64,000 nucleotides of DNA from JAHEME01 sp034435035 (GTDB lineage Bacteria; Chloroflexota; Anaerolineae; Aggregatilineales; UBA3940): assembly GCA_034435035.1 (NCBI GenBank), contig DAOTXW010000101.1:1-64000 (forward strand), given 5' to 3'. This document shows, one piece after another, positions 32,955-41,455 of the stretch. How positions within the stretch are numbered: position 1 is the stretch's first letter; the number at the start of each line of letters is the position of its first letter. The translations under genes were made by a program, and so were the position numbers. A model generated the notes under the pieces. That model was not told the DNA's origin. It saw nothing but the letters and a program-made list of their open reading frames with translations, and ran no database searches.

Positions 32955-33020
32955 CCGGGTGCGGCTGGCCGCGCCGATCTGCCCGGACGGCCCACGCCAG
33001 ACAGCGCAGATGCCATGAGG

Positions 33021-33047
33021 TTGGCTCGCTTCCCGATACGCTATAAT
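33021..33047 (+). promoter_or_regulatory. Promoter of the L,D-transpeptidase pair
   Basis: TTGGCT and a perfect TATAAT are 15 nt apart, ending 32 nt before the ATG at 33080. Confidence 0.5.
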
Positions 33048-33079
33048 CACCCCAACCCTGAATTGGCGAGGTGATCCTG

Positions 33080-34237
33080 ATGCCCGGATCGAACCGGCCC
33101 GCGATATCCCGCCGTGCCTTTCTGGCTGCTGCGGGCAGCGCTCTGTTAGGAGGTGCGATGCTGCCGCCGGCTGTGCGTCGCATGGCCGCGGCCTCGCCGG
33201 CTGCGCCGCCAAGCGCCCCCGCCTGGCCCGACGATCCGGAATGGGCATTCATCCAGCCTCAGCCGGTCCGTCTGGACCTGTGGGGCCGCATCACCGATCC
33301 CGGCACGCCTGTGCACGCAGGCCCGCGCCCCGGTGATGTGATTGGCTTCATCCACCAGCACCGGGTTGTCCCGATTCTGGAGATCGTCCAGGGCGAGGGG
33401 CGCAACCCTAACAACCCCACCTGGTATCGCATCGCTGAGGGATTTGTCTATACTGCCAACATGCAGGTCATACGCCCCTATCGGATGCCTGAAGAGATCT
33501 CCACGATTGAGACGACCATCGTCAACCCTGCTGGCGAGGCAAAGCCCGGGTTCTGGGGTGAGGTTGTGATCCCATTTACCACGGCGCGCACTGAGCCCAG
33601 CGGCGCGCCGGCGCAGCTGGCCGACGGCAGCCAGGTCATTCTGTACTATGGAAGCACTCATCGTGTGGTGGAGTCCGTGCCGGACGGCGCGGGCTTCCTG
33701 TGGTACCGGGTCGCTGATGATAAAAAGGGGGCGGATCCCTTCTATGTGCTGGCCCGCCATATGCGCTGTATCCGGCCTCATGAACTGGCGCCGATCAGCC
33801 CCGGTGCCAGCAAGCGCATCGAAGTGTCGCTTTCTGCCCAGCGCATCGACTGCTATGAAGGGGATCATCTCGTTTTCAGCACGCTGACTTCTTCAGGTGG
33901 TGAGGGCTTCGGCACCCCGGAAGGGGATCATGCGGTGGTATACAAGCAGCTTTCGCGCCATATGTACTCCGATCCTGAGGCCGAGGCATTCAGTGATCCC
34001 AACTATTTCGATCTGCCCGGTGTGCCATTCAATATCTTCATCACGACACTCGGACACGCCATTCACGGGACGTTCTGGCATGGCGACTTTGGCCGCCCGC
34101 GCAGCCACGGATGTCTGAATGTCACCACAGAGGCTGCTCGCTGGCTGTTCCGCTGGGTGGAGCCAGTTTCTGACTACAGCGCGCTCGCGACCGGCAGCAG
34201 CGCCAGCCCGGGTACCCCGGTGAAGGTGGTTTCATGA
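33080..34237 (+). CDS. Tat-exported L,D-transpeptidase (YkuD)
   Basis: A 385-residue envelope enzyme. The N-terminus has a twin-arginine signal (SRRAFLAAAGSALLGG, cleavage likely near residue 37). A middle region of about 200 residues contains SH3-like strands. The catalytic YkuD domain ends in AIHGTFWHGDFGRPRSHGC with the nucleophile Cys and its His. Such enzymes make 3-3 crosslinks in peptidoglycan or attach proteins to it. The ATG at 33080 is chosen over a GTG nine bases earlier because GAGG lies 7 nt before it. It overlaps the next, homologous gene by four bases. Confidence 0.92.
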   Translation: MPGSNRPAISRRAFLAAAGSALLGGAMLPPAVRRMAAASPAAPPSAPAWPDDPEWAFIQPQPVRLDLWGRITDPGTPVHAGPRPGDVIGFIHQHRVVPILEIVQGEGRNPNNPTWYRIAEGFVYTANMQVIRPYRMPEEISTIETTIVNPAGEAKPGFWGEVVIPFTTARTEPSGAPAQLADGSQVILYYGSTHRVVESVPDGAGFLWYRVADDKKGADPFYVLARHMRCIRPHELAPISPGASKRIEVSLSAQRIDCYEGDHLVFSTLTSSGGEGFGTPEGDHAVVYKQLSRHMYSDPEAEAFSDPNYFDLPGVPFNIFITTLGHAIHGTFWHGDFGRPRSHGCLNVTTEAARWLFRWVEPVSDYSALATGSSASPGTPVKVVS

Positions 34238-35367
34238 CGCTGGCCGCGTCCAGGCGGGCGGTGCTGAAAGCCGGGCTGGCCGGCGTGGCGGCGCTGGTGG
34301 GCCGGCCTCTGATCCGGCACGCCGCTGCTCAGGATGACGATCCCTTCGATCCTGGCGGCCGCATCCCTGTCGACTATGATGAAACCGTGTCCTTCAACGA
34401 GCTGTATGGCTATCCTCCTCTACTGGGGCGGGCGGAGACATGGCGCTTGCGGGTGCTGGCTGCGCCGGATCGCCCGGACAAAGTGGTGCGGTATGTGAAC
34501 TACGATCAGGTCGTGCCGATCCACGGCGCATTCCGAGCGCCGCCTCCGCCTGGCTATGAGCACAACGATGTCTGGTTCGATGTCGGGGATGGCGTCATTC
34601 ACTCCTCCTGGATTGTCCCCGTTCGTGAAGTCTTCAATGAGCCGGAGCCGATTATCGCTGGCGGCTTCTGGGGTGAGATCACCGTCCCGACTTCATGGCA
34701 GCACTGGCGCCCGGTGCTGCGCAGCCGTCGCTATTATGATCTGGCCTATGGGGCGGTTTTCCAGGTCGTGGAGCGCGCTGATGAAGCGGATGGCCGCGCC
34801 TGGTATCGCATCGTGAATGACCTTGACCCGCGCCATCGCTGGTGGGTGCAGGCCCGCCATGTGCGGCGTATCGGGCGCGCGGAGTTCGCTCCCATCTCGC
34901 CGGACGTGCCGCCCGATCGCAAGCGCATTGTGGTCACCATCAGCACGCAGAGGCTGGTGTGCTACGAGGAGGACGTGCCGGTCTTTGCCACCCGGATTGC
35001 GTCTGGCGCGACCTTCTTTGACCCCTCCGGTCAGGCCCACCCTTTCAATACTCCCTACGGGCAGCATTATGTTCAGCGCAAGACGCCTTCCCGGCATATG
35101 ATCGGCGGAGAGGATATCAACGACAGCTTTGACCTGCCGGGCGTGCCCTGGTGCGTCTTTTTCACACTCTCCGGCGCGGCGATCCACGGCACTTACTGGC
35201 ACAACGACTATGGCCACCCGCGCAGCCACGGTTGCGTGAATGTCACGCCGGATGCTGCCCGCTGGATCTACCGCTGGGTCAACCCGGTGGTCAGCCATGC
35301 GGAGACTTATCACTTCACCAGCGCAGAAGAACGCGCTGCCGCCACGGCGATCCTCGTTGAACGCTGA
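34234..35367 (+). CDS. Second Tat-exported L,D-transpeptidase (YkuD)
   Basis: A 377-residue paralogue of the preceding protein. It has the twin-arginine signal SRRAVLKAGLAGVAALVG, a similar middle region, and the catalytic block AIHGTYWHNDYGHPRSHGC with Cys and His intact. The two proteins match segment by segment in the C-terminal half (for example FDLPGVP and PRSHGC), which points to tandem duplication. The ATGA overlap shows they are translated together. Different middle regions suggest different substrates or localisation. Confidence 0.92.
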   Translation: MTLAASRRAVLKAGLAGVAALVGRPLIRHAAAQDDDPFDPGGRIPVDYDETVSFNELYGYPPLLGRAETWRLRVLAAPDRPDKVVRYVNYDQVVPIHGAFRAPPPPGYEHNDVWFDVGDGVIHSSWIVPVREVFNEPEPIIAGGFWGEITVPTSWQHWRPVLRSRRYYDLAYGAVFQVVERADEADGRAWYRIVNDLDPRHRWWVQARHVRRIGRAEFAPISPDVPPDRKRIVVTISTQRLVCYEEDVPVFATRIASGATFFDPSGQAHPFNTPYGQHYVQRKTPSRHMIGGEDINDSFDLPGVPWCVFFTLSGAAIHGTYWHNDYGHPRSHGCVNVTPDAARWIYRWVNPVVSHAETYHFTSAEERAAATAILVER

Positions 35368-35375
35368 GCCTGTGG

Positions 35376-35381
35376 TACAAT
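35376..35381 (+). promoter_or_regulatory. -10 element of the ccdA cluster
   Basis: TACAAT 37 nt before the GTG of the CcmD-like gene. No good -35 at standard spacing. Confidence 0.35.
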
Positions 35382-35418
35382 CTCGGCTGCGGCAGCCCAT
35401 ACAGAAGGAGTCCGATCG

Positions 35419-35580
35419 GTGAATGCATTGACCCTGATTGCGATTGCCAATGCCGTTCTCTGGAGCGGCATCATCGTGTTCCTGCTGTTCCGCCTGATGG
35501 GGCAGTCCCGGGCGGTGGAGGCCAGGCTGAGCAGGCTGGAAAAGGAGGCCCCCCGGGACGATATGCGTGCGGCGCCGTAA
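35419..35580 (+). CDS. CcmD-like small membrane protein
   Basis: A 53-residue protein (starts with GTG) made of one hydrophobic helix (LIAIANAVLWSGIIVFLLF) and a charged coiled-coil tail (VEARLSRLEKEA). This layout is that of CcmD and CcmD-like proteins, which stabilise haem-handling ABC modules during cytochrome c maturation. Assignment rests on shape and on the cytochrome-c-biogenesis gene 58 nt downstream. AAGGAG 8 nt upstream supports translation. Confidence 0.6.
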   Translation: MNALTLIAIANAVLWSGIIVFLLFRLMGQSRAVEARLSRLEKEAPRDDMRAAP

Positions 35581-35638
35581 GGGCTGTGACTGCGGCAGCG
35601 TCTGCACTCTATGAATCTGTCGATGGAGAAACTATCTG

Positions 35639-36463
35639 ATGTATATTGATCCCCAGAGCGTCACGCTTCCGCTGGCTGTGCTGGCTGGCCTGCTTTCCTT
35701 TGTCTCCCCCTGTGTGCTCCCCCTCGTGCCGGCCTACATCGGCTATCTGAGCGGACAGGCGGCCGCTACGGCCAGCACCAGCCTTGCCCCCGTCACCGCC
35801 AGCGGCGCTTCCACTGCGCCGGCTGCCCCATCGCGGTGGGTGGTATTCCTGCACGGCCTCTTTTTCGTTCTGGGCTTTGCCGCGATCTTCATCTTTCTGG
35901 GCATCAGCGCGGGGGCCATCGGCCAGCTTCGGCTGGCATTCCTGCAGGGCAGCACGTGGATCACCCGTCTGGGCGGCCTGCTCATTATCGTGCTGGGACT
36001 TCACACCATGGGGGTTATCCGTATTCCATTCCTGTATTACGATACCCGCCGCCAGACGGCACCCCGTCATGAGCTGGGCTACCTCGGCTCGGCGCTGATG
36101 GGCATCACATTTTCGGCGGGCTGGTCGCCCTGCATCGGGCCATTCCTGGCGGCCATGCTGACTCTGGGCGCTACTTCAGGCTCCGTCGGGCAGGCCGCGC
36201 TGCTGCTGGCAGCTTATGCGATGGGTCTCGGCATCCCCTTTCTGCTGGCCGCGCTGCTGATCGATCGCGCTTCCAGCGGGCTGCGGCGTCTGCAGAAACA
36301 TATGCGCGTCATAGAGATTGTGGCAGGGGTGCTGCTCATCCTCATTGGCATCCTGGTATTCTCCGGATCGGTGCAGCGGCTCTCTGCTGTGTTCGCCAGC
36401 GGCACAGAGCTATCCATCCGGCTTGACGAGTGGCTGGTCCAGCTGGCCGGCGGGACCCCGTAG
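35639..36463 (+). CDS. ccdA: CcdA/DsbD-type thiol transporter, cytochrome c biogenesis
   Basis: A 274-residue, six-helix membrane protein that carries reducing equivalents from cytoplasmic thioredoxin to the outer face of the membrane for apocytochrome c reduction. The paired redox cysteines are present: LSFVSPCVLPLVPAYIGYL in helix 1 and FSAGWSPCIGPFLAAML in helix 4, both with the family's PC motif. An Ala/Thr/Ser-rich loop near residues 42-62 is an insertion in loop 1. The following glutaredoxin-like gene and the CcmD-like gene fit a thiol/cytochrome module. Confidence 0.93.
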   Translation: MYIDPQSVTLPLAVLAGLLSFVSPCVLPLVPAYIGYLSGQAAATASTSLAPVTASGASTAPAAPSRWVVFLHGLFFVLGFAAIFIFLGISAGAIGQLRLAFLQGSTWITRLGGLLIIVLGLHTMGVIRIPFLYYDTRRQTAPRHELGYLGSALMGITFSAGWSPCIGPFLAAMLTLGATSGSVGQAALLLAAYAMGLGIPFLLAALLIDRASSGLRRLQKHMRVIEIVAGVLLILIGILVFSGSVQRLSAVFASGTELSIRLDEWLVQLAGGTP

Positions 36464-36495
36464 CCGGCGCTCCAGGAATCGGGAGTATCTTCTCC

Positions 36496-36741
36496 ATGCT
36501 GGAAGTGACGTTGTACACCCGACCTGGCTGCTGCCTCTGCGAAGCAGCCTGTGACGACCTCAGGGCATTGAGCCAGTCTCAGCCGCTGCGGATCCTTGAG
36601 GTGGATATTACACGGGATCCTGAGTTGTTTCGTGCTTACTTCGACCGCATCCCCGTTCTGGTGATCGGGTCCGTGCAGCTCGAAGCACCCATCGATGCCC
36701 GTGCCCTGCGTCGCGCGGTGGCGCGGGCTGCAAGGGAGTAG
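36496..36741 (+). CDS. Glutaredoxin-like protein (DUF836 type)
   Basis: An 81-residue thioredoxin-fold protein with a CxxC-containing N-terminus (TLYTRPGCCLCEAA, three cysteines in four positions) and the cis-Pro loop RIPVLVIGSVQ. Length and motifs match the DUF836 glutaredoxin-like group. Position directly after ccdA suggests it exchanges electrons with that transporter or with its targets. The ATG is preferred over upstream in-frame codons because the domain begins there and GGGAG lies nearby. Confidence 0.85.
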   Translation: MLEVTLYTRPGCCLCEAACDDLRALSQSQPLRILEVDITRDPELFRAYFDRIPVLVIGSVQLEAPIDARALRRAVARAARE

Positions 36742-36744
36742 CCT

Positions 36745-37542
36745 GTGCAGACCGATCCCCAACCTGATCGTACCCCGGTGACTGGCCGGCAGCGCACGAT
36801 CGTCATTGCGCTTGACCGCCTGATCCTCAGTCTCAGCCGGCACTGGGCGCTGGCGCTGACGGCCCTGGTGGGGCTGTATGCCTGGGTGCCTTTTGTCGCC
36901 CCGGTGGCCATGGAAACCGGCGCGACCGGCCTGGCCGATGTGATCTACACGGTCTACAGCCCGGTCTGTCACCAGTTTGCCTTCCGCTCCTGGTTTCTCT
37001 TTGGTGAGCAGACCGTCTATCCCCGCGAGCGGGCAGCCATACCCGGCACCCTGTCTTTTGAGCAGGTAGCCGCCAGCGAGCCAGCTTTCAGCGGCCTGGA
37101 CGTCACCACCCTTGACGGGCAGATGTCGCTGGCGGCCAAGGCGTTCCGCGGCAGTGAGCGCCTGGGCTGGAAGGTCGCCTTCTGCCAACGCGACGTGGCG
37201 ATCTACACAGCTATTGCCCTGTTCGGGATCGTTTTTGCGATCCTCAGCTCGCGCGGTGTGGTGCTGCCCCGGATGTCGATGTGGGCCTACCTGCTGCTGG
37301 CGATCGCGCCCATGGGCCTGGATGGCTTCAGTCAGTTCTTCGCCAACCCGCCGTTCAACGGTTTTGGCCTGGCTTTCTACCCGGTGCGCGAAAGTACCCC
37401 ACTGCTGCGGGTAGTCACCGGCGCGCTGTTCGGCATCGGCAATGCCTGGCTGGCATACCCCTATATCGAAGAGAGCATGCGCGATACACGTCGCCTGCTG
37501 GAGGAAAAGTTGACTCGTGCCGGGGTGCTCCGCGCCAGCTAG
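36745..37542 (+). CDS. DUF2085 membrane protein
   Basis: A 265-residue protein with about five helices. The invariant-looking motifs of the DUF2085 family are present: SPVCHQFAFRS, AFCQRDVAIYTA, LAIAPMGLDGFSQ and the charged ESTPLLRVVTGALFG. The conserved Cys, His and Asp facing the membrane suggest metal or redox binding, but no function is established. A start codon 3 nt after the glutaredoxin stop places it in the same operon. Confidence 0.85.
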   Translation: MQTDPQPDRTPVTGRQRTIVIALDRLILSLSRHWALALTALVGLYAWVPFVAPVAMETGATGLADVIYTVYSPVCHQFAFRSWFLFGEQTVYPRERAAIPGTLSFEQVAASEPAFSGLDVTTLDGQMSLAAKAFRGSERLGWKVAFCQRDVAIYTAIALFGIVFAILSSRGVVLPRMSMWAYLLLAIAPMGLDGFSQFFANPPFNGFGLAFYPVRESTPLLRVVTGALFGIGNAWLAYPYIEESMRDTRRLLEEKLTRAGVLRAS

Positions 37543-37563
37543 CGTTCCGCGGACAGTCTGCAT

Positions 37564-37569
37564 TATAAT
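37564..37569 (+). promoter_or_regulatory. -10 element before the cobalamin-domain gene
   Basis: Perfect TATAAT, 57 nt upstream of the ATG at 37627. No clear -35. Confidence 0.45.
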
Positions 37570-37626
37570 CTCTTTGGCGGTATCCCCGGTGTTGCTGCAT
37601 CCAGCACAAGGAGCAAAAGCCTGCCC

Positions 37627-38031
37627 ATGACTGAACGCAAGATCCGGGTTCTGGTAGCCAAGCCGGGCCTGGATGGCCACGATCGAGGCGCCAAGGTGAT
37701 CGCACGCACCTTGCGCGATGCCGGCATGGAGGTTGTCTACACCGGCCTGCGCCAGACGCCGGAGATGATCGCCGAGGCGGCGCTGCAGGAAGATGTCGAT
37801 GTGGTCGGGTTGAGCATCCTGTCGGGCGCCCATCTGGCACTGACGCCCGCGATCATGGATCGCCTGCGCGCTGCCGGGCTGGGCGATGTGGTGGTCCTGA
37901 TCGGCGGCATCATCCCTGATGAAGATGTGCCGAAGCTGCGTGAGATGGGTGTGACAGCGGTTTTTGGCCCTGGAGCCAGCACACAGGAGGTTGTGCGGGT
38001 CATCGAGCAGGCCGTCGAGGCCCGCGGATAG
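37627..38031 (+). CDS. mcmA2: Cobalamin-binding subunit of methylmalonyl-CoA mutase
   Basis: A 134-residue stand-alone B12-binding domain. The base-off/His-on motif AKPGLDGHDRGAKV (DxHxxG) lies at residues 11-24. GLSILSGAH and IGGIIPDED complete the corrinoid pocket. It corresponds to the C-terminal domain of methylmalonyl-CoA mutase. The catalytic TIM-barrel subunit is not in this window. The next gene encodes the MeaB chaperone, which supports a mutase of the methylmalonyl-CoA type (propionate or branched-chain catabolism). Confidence 0.93.
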   Translation: MTERKIRVLVAKPGLDGHDRGAKVIARTLRDAGMEVVYTGLRQTPEMIAEAALQEDVDVVGLSILSGAHLALTPAIMDRLRAAGLGDVVVLIGGIIPDEDVPKLREMGVTAVFGPGASTQEVVRVIEQAVEARG

Positions 38032-38035
38032 CCGT

Positions 38036-39046
38036 ATGAGCCTGGCTGAGGATGTCCTCTCTGGCAGCCGCCGGGCGCTGGCACGCCTGATCACCGGCAT
38101 CGAAAATGGGGCGGCGAGCGCGACAGAAGCGCTCGCGGTTTTGTTTCCCTACTCCGGGCGGGCGCGGCTGATCGGGGTGACCGGCGCGCCAGGCACCGGT
38201 AAGAGCTCGCTTACCAACCAGATGGCTCTGCTGCTGCGTCGGCAGGGGCAGACGGTTGCGATCGTGGCCGTTGATCCCACCAGCCCGTTCTCCGGCGGCG
38301 CGATCCTGGGCGATCGCATCCGGATGCGCGATCTGGCCGGCGACCCCGGGGTGTTCATCCGCAGCATGGCCACGCGGGGCAGCCTCGGCGGCCTGGCTCG
38401 CGCCACGGCTGATGTCACCTGCGCACTGGATGCAGCCGGCTTCGACGTGGTGCTCATCGAGACGGTGGGGGCGGGGCAATCGGAAGTCGATGTGGCGCGC
38501 CTGGCCCACAGTGTGATCGTCGTTGAAGCGCCGGGGCTTGGCGATGATGTGCAGGCGATCAAGGCGGGCATCCTGGAGATCGCTGATCTGCTTGTCGTCA
38601 ATAAGGCTGATGATCCACGCTCGCAGAACACCATCAGGGCACTGCGTTCCATGCTCGACCTGACGCACCCTCGCGATCCTCATCAGGTGATGCACCACGG
38701 CCAGCTGATGGAGATCACCGTTGCGGCGCTGCCGGAAATCGACGGGGATGGCGGCTGGCAGGTGCCTGTCGTCAGCACCAATGCGCTCACAGGTGAAGGA
38801 GTTCCGGAAGTACTGGCCGCCCTGGACAAGCACCATGAGTATCTCAGCGCCAGCGGCGAGATGGCCCGCCGCACCCATGCGCGCGCCGCAGCCGAACTGG
38901 ACGCGGCCCTGCGGGAGGCGCTGATCAGCCGCCTGCTTGCCGCTACACAACCCTCGGTTATTCATGATCTGATAGGCGCAGTGGCACGACGTGAAGTGGC
39001 TCCCGCCCAGGCAGCTGCCAGCCTGCTGGATGGGGTTCCCCGTTGA
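38036..39046 (+). CDS. meaB: MeaB/ArgK G3E-type GTPase
   Basis: A 336-residue GTPase that loads and protects the cobalamin of methylmalonyl-CoA mutase. G1 is GVTGAPGTGKSS; the metal-binding VAVDPTSPFSGGAILGDRIR, the switch region IETVGAGQSE and the specificity motif VNKAD are all intact. The C-terminal dimerisation helices follow. The ATG at 38036 lies 4 nt after the mutase-subunit stop. An in-frame start inside that gene is rejected because it precedes the conserved sequence. Confidence 0.94.
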   Translation: MSLAEDVLSGSRRALARLITGIENGAASATEALAVLFPYSGRARLIGVTGAPGTGKSSLTNQMALLLRRQGQTVAIVAVDPTSPFSGGAILGDRIRMRDLAGDPGVFIRSMATRGSLGGLARATADVTCALDAAGFDVVLIETVGAGQSEVDVARLAHSVIVVEAPGLGDDVQAIKAGILEIADLLVVNKADDPRSQNTIRALRSMLDLTHPRDPHQVMHHGQLMEITVAALPEIDGDGGWQVPVVSTNALTGEGVPEVLAALDKHHEYLSASGEMARRTHARAAAELDAALREALISRLLAATQPSVIHDLIGAVARREVAPAQAAASLLDGVPR

Positions 39047-39075
39047 GAAATCGGAGGATCGAGGAGAGGAGACTC

Positions 39076-40086
39076 ATGACGCAGGTCCCTGGTATGTACG
39101 GTGATATCAAGCTCCTGTCCGGCACTGCTTGCCCGGAACTGGCGCAGGAGATTTCCGACTACCTGTCGCGGATCACGGCCCACCCGATTCCCCTGCTGCA
39201 GCGCCGGATTCGCAAGTTTCCCAACGACAACACCTACGTGCGGCTCGGTGAGAGCGTGCGCGGCCAGGATGTCTATGTCATCCAGACTCTCTCGCGGCCG
39301 GTCAATGACCACCTGATGGAACTGCTCATTACGCTGGATGCTGTGCGGCGCGATTCGGCTGGCCGTGTGACAGCGGTGATCCCGTACATGGCCTATGCAC
39401 GCTCCGATAAGAAGGATGTCCCCCGCACGCCGATCACCGCCCGCCTGGTGGCCGATATGCTGGAAGTGGCCGGCGCAGATCGCTTCATGACCATCGATCT
39501 CCATTCAGGTCAGATTCAGGGCTTCTTCCACATCCCGGGCGATGCGCTGACCTCCTTCCACCTGCTGCGTGATTATGTGCTGCGCAACATTCCGCTGGAG
39601 AATCTGGTCGTCTCGACGGTGGATCTGGGCTTCGCCAAAGGCGGGCGAAAGTGGTCGCGTGACCTCAAGGTGCCGCTGGCGCTGATCGAAAAGAATCGTA
39701 CAGAGACGCAGGTTGCCGCCCAGTCGGTTGTTGGCTCAGTGAAAGGATGTAACGTCCTGCTGGTAGACGATGAGCTGGACACCGGCGGGTCGATGCTGGA
39801 AGCGGTAGCGCTGCTGGATCGCGAGGGTGCCCGCGACATCACGGTAGCCTTCAGTCACCCGGTCTTTTCCCCGCCCGTCGTGCAGGAGCGCCTGGAGAAG
39901 ATTCATGATCGCGTCCGTGAGATCATCTGCACCAACACGATTCCGGTGCCGGAGGAATACCAGCTGCCCAAGCTGACTGTGCTGTCGGTCGCGCCCCTGC
40001 TGGGCGAGGTGATCCGCCGGGTGCATGGCGGCATCTCCGTCGGAGAGATGTTCAATGAGGTTGGGCTGGACGTACCGGGCCTGTGA
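39076..40086 (+). CDS. prs: Ribose-phosphate diphosphokinase
   Basis: Makes PRPP from ribose 5-phosphate and ATP for nucleotide, His and Trp synthesis. The 336-residue protein has FPNDNTYVRL, the ATP-site region YMAYARSDKKD, the divalent-metal motif TIDLHSGQIQGFF and the PRPP loop VDDELDTGGSM. The loop differs from the common VDDxxxTGxT by Ser for the last Thr. The ATG is chosen for the AGAGGAG before it. It is separated from meaB by 29 nt and may be cotranscribed. Confidence 0.93.
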   Translation: MTQVPGMYGDIKLLSGTACPELAQEISDYLSRITAHPIPLLQRRIRKFPNDNTYVRLGESVRGQDVYVIQTLSRPVNDHLMELLITLDAVRRDSAGRVTAVIPYMAYARSDKKDVPRTPITARLVADMLEVAGADRFMTIDLHSGQIQGFFHIPGDALTSFHLLRDYVLRNIPLENLVVSTVDLGFAKGGRKWSRDLKVPLALIEKNRTETQVAAQSVVGSVKGCNVLLVDDELDTGGSMLEAVALLDREGARDITVAFSHPVFSPPVVQERLEKIHDRVREIICTNTIPVPEEYQLPKLTVLSVAPLLGEVIRRVHGGISVGEMFNEVGLDVPGL

Positions 40087-40171
40087 AGTGGGTGGACGCC
40101 ATGGCTGGCGCGTGCTATTCTCGGGGGGTCGGCGGCGGATGGCCGGGATGCTATGAGGAGGAACAGAATCA

Positions 40172-40519
40172 ATGAGTGTGGGGACTTTCCTGAGCATTGT
40201 GGGTTGGGTGATCACCGGGGCGATAGCCGGCTATATTGCCAGCCTGGTCCTGCGGGCCGAGCGGCAGGGCTGCCTGGTGAACGTAGTGCTCGGTGTGGCA
40301 GGCGCGTTTGTTGGCGGCTTCCTGATGCACAATGTGCTGCTGCCGCAGGGCGTCACCGGCTGGGGGCCGCTTGATACCGTGATCAACGCTACCATCGGCG
40401 CCGTGGTCATCCTGATCGCGATTGAGCTGATCCTGCCGGGCCGCCAGCTGGGCGTCCGACGGCGCAGCGAGAGATCGGAGAAGCGCCGCGGCATCAATCC
40501 GCTTGACTTCCTTCGCTAG
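40172..40519 (+). CDS. GlsB/YeaQ/YmgE family membrane protein, longer paralogue
   Basis: A 115-residue paralogue of the 84-residue protein at 29047. It has the same Gly-rich three-helix core (VGWVITGAIAGYIASLVL, VVLGVAGAFVGGFLM, ATIGAVVILIAIELI). An additional loop lies between helices 2 and 3, and there is a basic tail (RRRSERSEKRRG). Function in the family is not settled. GAGGA is found 11 nt upstream. It is convergent with the ferredoxin-like gene, with only 6 nt between the stops. Confidence 0.85.
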   Translation: MSVGTFLSIVGWVITGAIAGYIASLVLRAERQGCLVNVVLGVAGAFVGGFLMHNVLLPQGVTGWGPLDTVINATIGAVVILIAIELILPGRQLGVRRRSERSEKRRGINPLDFLR

Positions 40520-40525
40520 CCTGTC

Positions 40526-41431
40526 TTACGGCGGCCCGGTGGTGTAGTCTATTAACTGGTACGTTTCAGCCGGATCGGGCTGCCCCCCGCAGCTGGCCAT
40601 GATTGGCCGGCTGGCGGCTTGTCTTTCGAGGCGGATGACGTGAGCTGTCCCGAAGGCATCGCGAAATCTTGCTGTGGATTGCGGGCTGTGTGCTTCGTCG
40701 ATGCGTTCCAACCAGAATGCATCGATGCCCATTTCACCAGTCTGTTGCCTCAGAAACACCTCAGCGGCCTGGGCTGCCGGCGGGTAACTGCTCCGCCCGC
40801 GCAGCGCCTGAAGGTATAGCCTCCCGGCCCGGGTTTCCCGGAGCAGGGTGGCCAGATCGACATCATCCAGCCATCCCAGCATCAGGCCGTGCGGCAGGAT
40901 CACGCCAGTCGCGGCGAAGCGATGGCCGCCCAGATGAGAAGTGCGCCACACCGCCTCGCCGGCGAGGGTGGCCAGCTGCCGGTAGACCGGCAGCCCGCGC
41001 AGGGCGCAGCAGCGGTCGCGTCGGGCATTGGTGCAGATCAGAAACCAGGGCCCGGTGATGCGGTGGCTCTCTGCGCCGGCCTCGCCGCGTGCGATGCCGG
41101 GGATGTCCAGTGCGCAGAGATCGTCTACAGTGTCCAGCTCGAACTGATGCAGGCGCGGGCCGCGGTCATCGGAGATGGCAATGGCGAATATCACCGCCGA
41201 TCGATTGCCCGACCCCTCCTGTTTGATCAGCTGCAGGCGCGATCGGGGTAGGGCTGCCAGCGCCGCGTCGAGGTGCGCCCGAACGGCAACCGGTAGATCG
41301 CTATCCGCATAGGCATTTCGCCCCCAGGGTGCGCGATGCTCCAGCAGTAGCCACACCGAAACTTCGGTTGCCGTCCCGCAGAGCTGAGCCTGTTCAGCCC
41401 GCGAGGCGGCGGCGCAGAAGACATCAGTCAC
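40526..41431 (-). CDS. Sucrase/ferredoxin-like family protein
   Basis: A 301-residue protein of the Suc_Fer-like group (PF06999), a thioredoxin-like ferredoxin fold. The diagnostic segments are LICTNARRDRCCALRG (cysteine and His-type cluster ligand region, near residue 140) and WRTSHLGGHRFAATGVILP. The N-terminal Cys (DVFCAAASR) is also conserved-looking. Relatives such as yeast Apd1 bind an Fe-S cluster. The electron partner here is unknown. It follows the 848-residue gene by 24 nt on the same strand. Confidence 0.85.
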   Translation of the reverse strand: MTDVFCAAASRAEQAQLCGTATEVSVWLLLEHRAPWGRNAYADSDLPVAVRAHLDAALAALPRSRLQLIKQEGSGNRSAVIFAIAISDDRGPRLHQFELDTVDDLCALDIPGIARGEAGAESHRITGPWFLICTNARRDRCCALRGLPVYRQLATLAGEAVWRTSHLGGHRFAATGVILPHGLMLGWLDDVDLATLLRETRAGRLYLQALRGRSSYPPAAQAAEVFLRQQTGEMGIDAFWLERIDEAHSPQSTARFRDAFGTAHVIRLERQAASRPIMASCGGQPDPAETYQLIDYTTGPP

Positions 41432-41455
41432 AGGCGATCCTCTCCCGGCTCAGGT

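Noticed and set aside
35357..35381. TTGAAC and TACAAT as a full promoter before the CcmD-like gene
   Set aside because: Only 13 nt separate them, too short for sigma70, so only the -10 is listed.
36214..38100. A 628-codon open frame on the minus strand
   Set aside because: It is antisense to glutaredoxin, DUF2085 and the cobalamin-domain genes, whose plus-strand products match families throughout. Such frames are common in GC-rich DNA.
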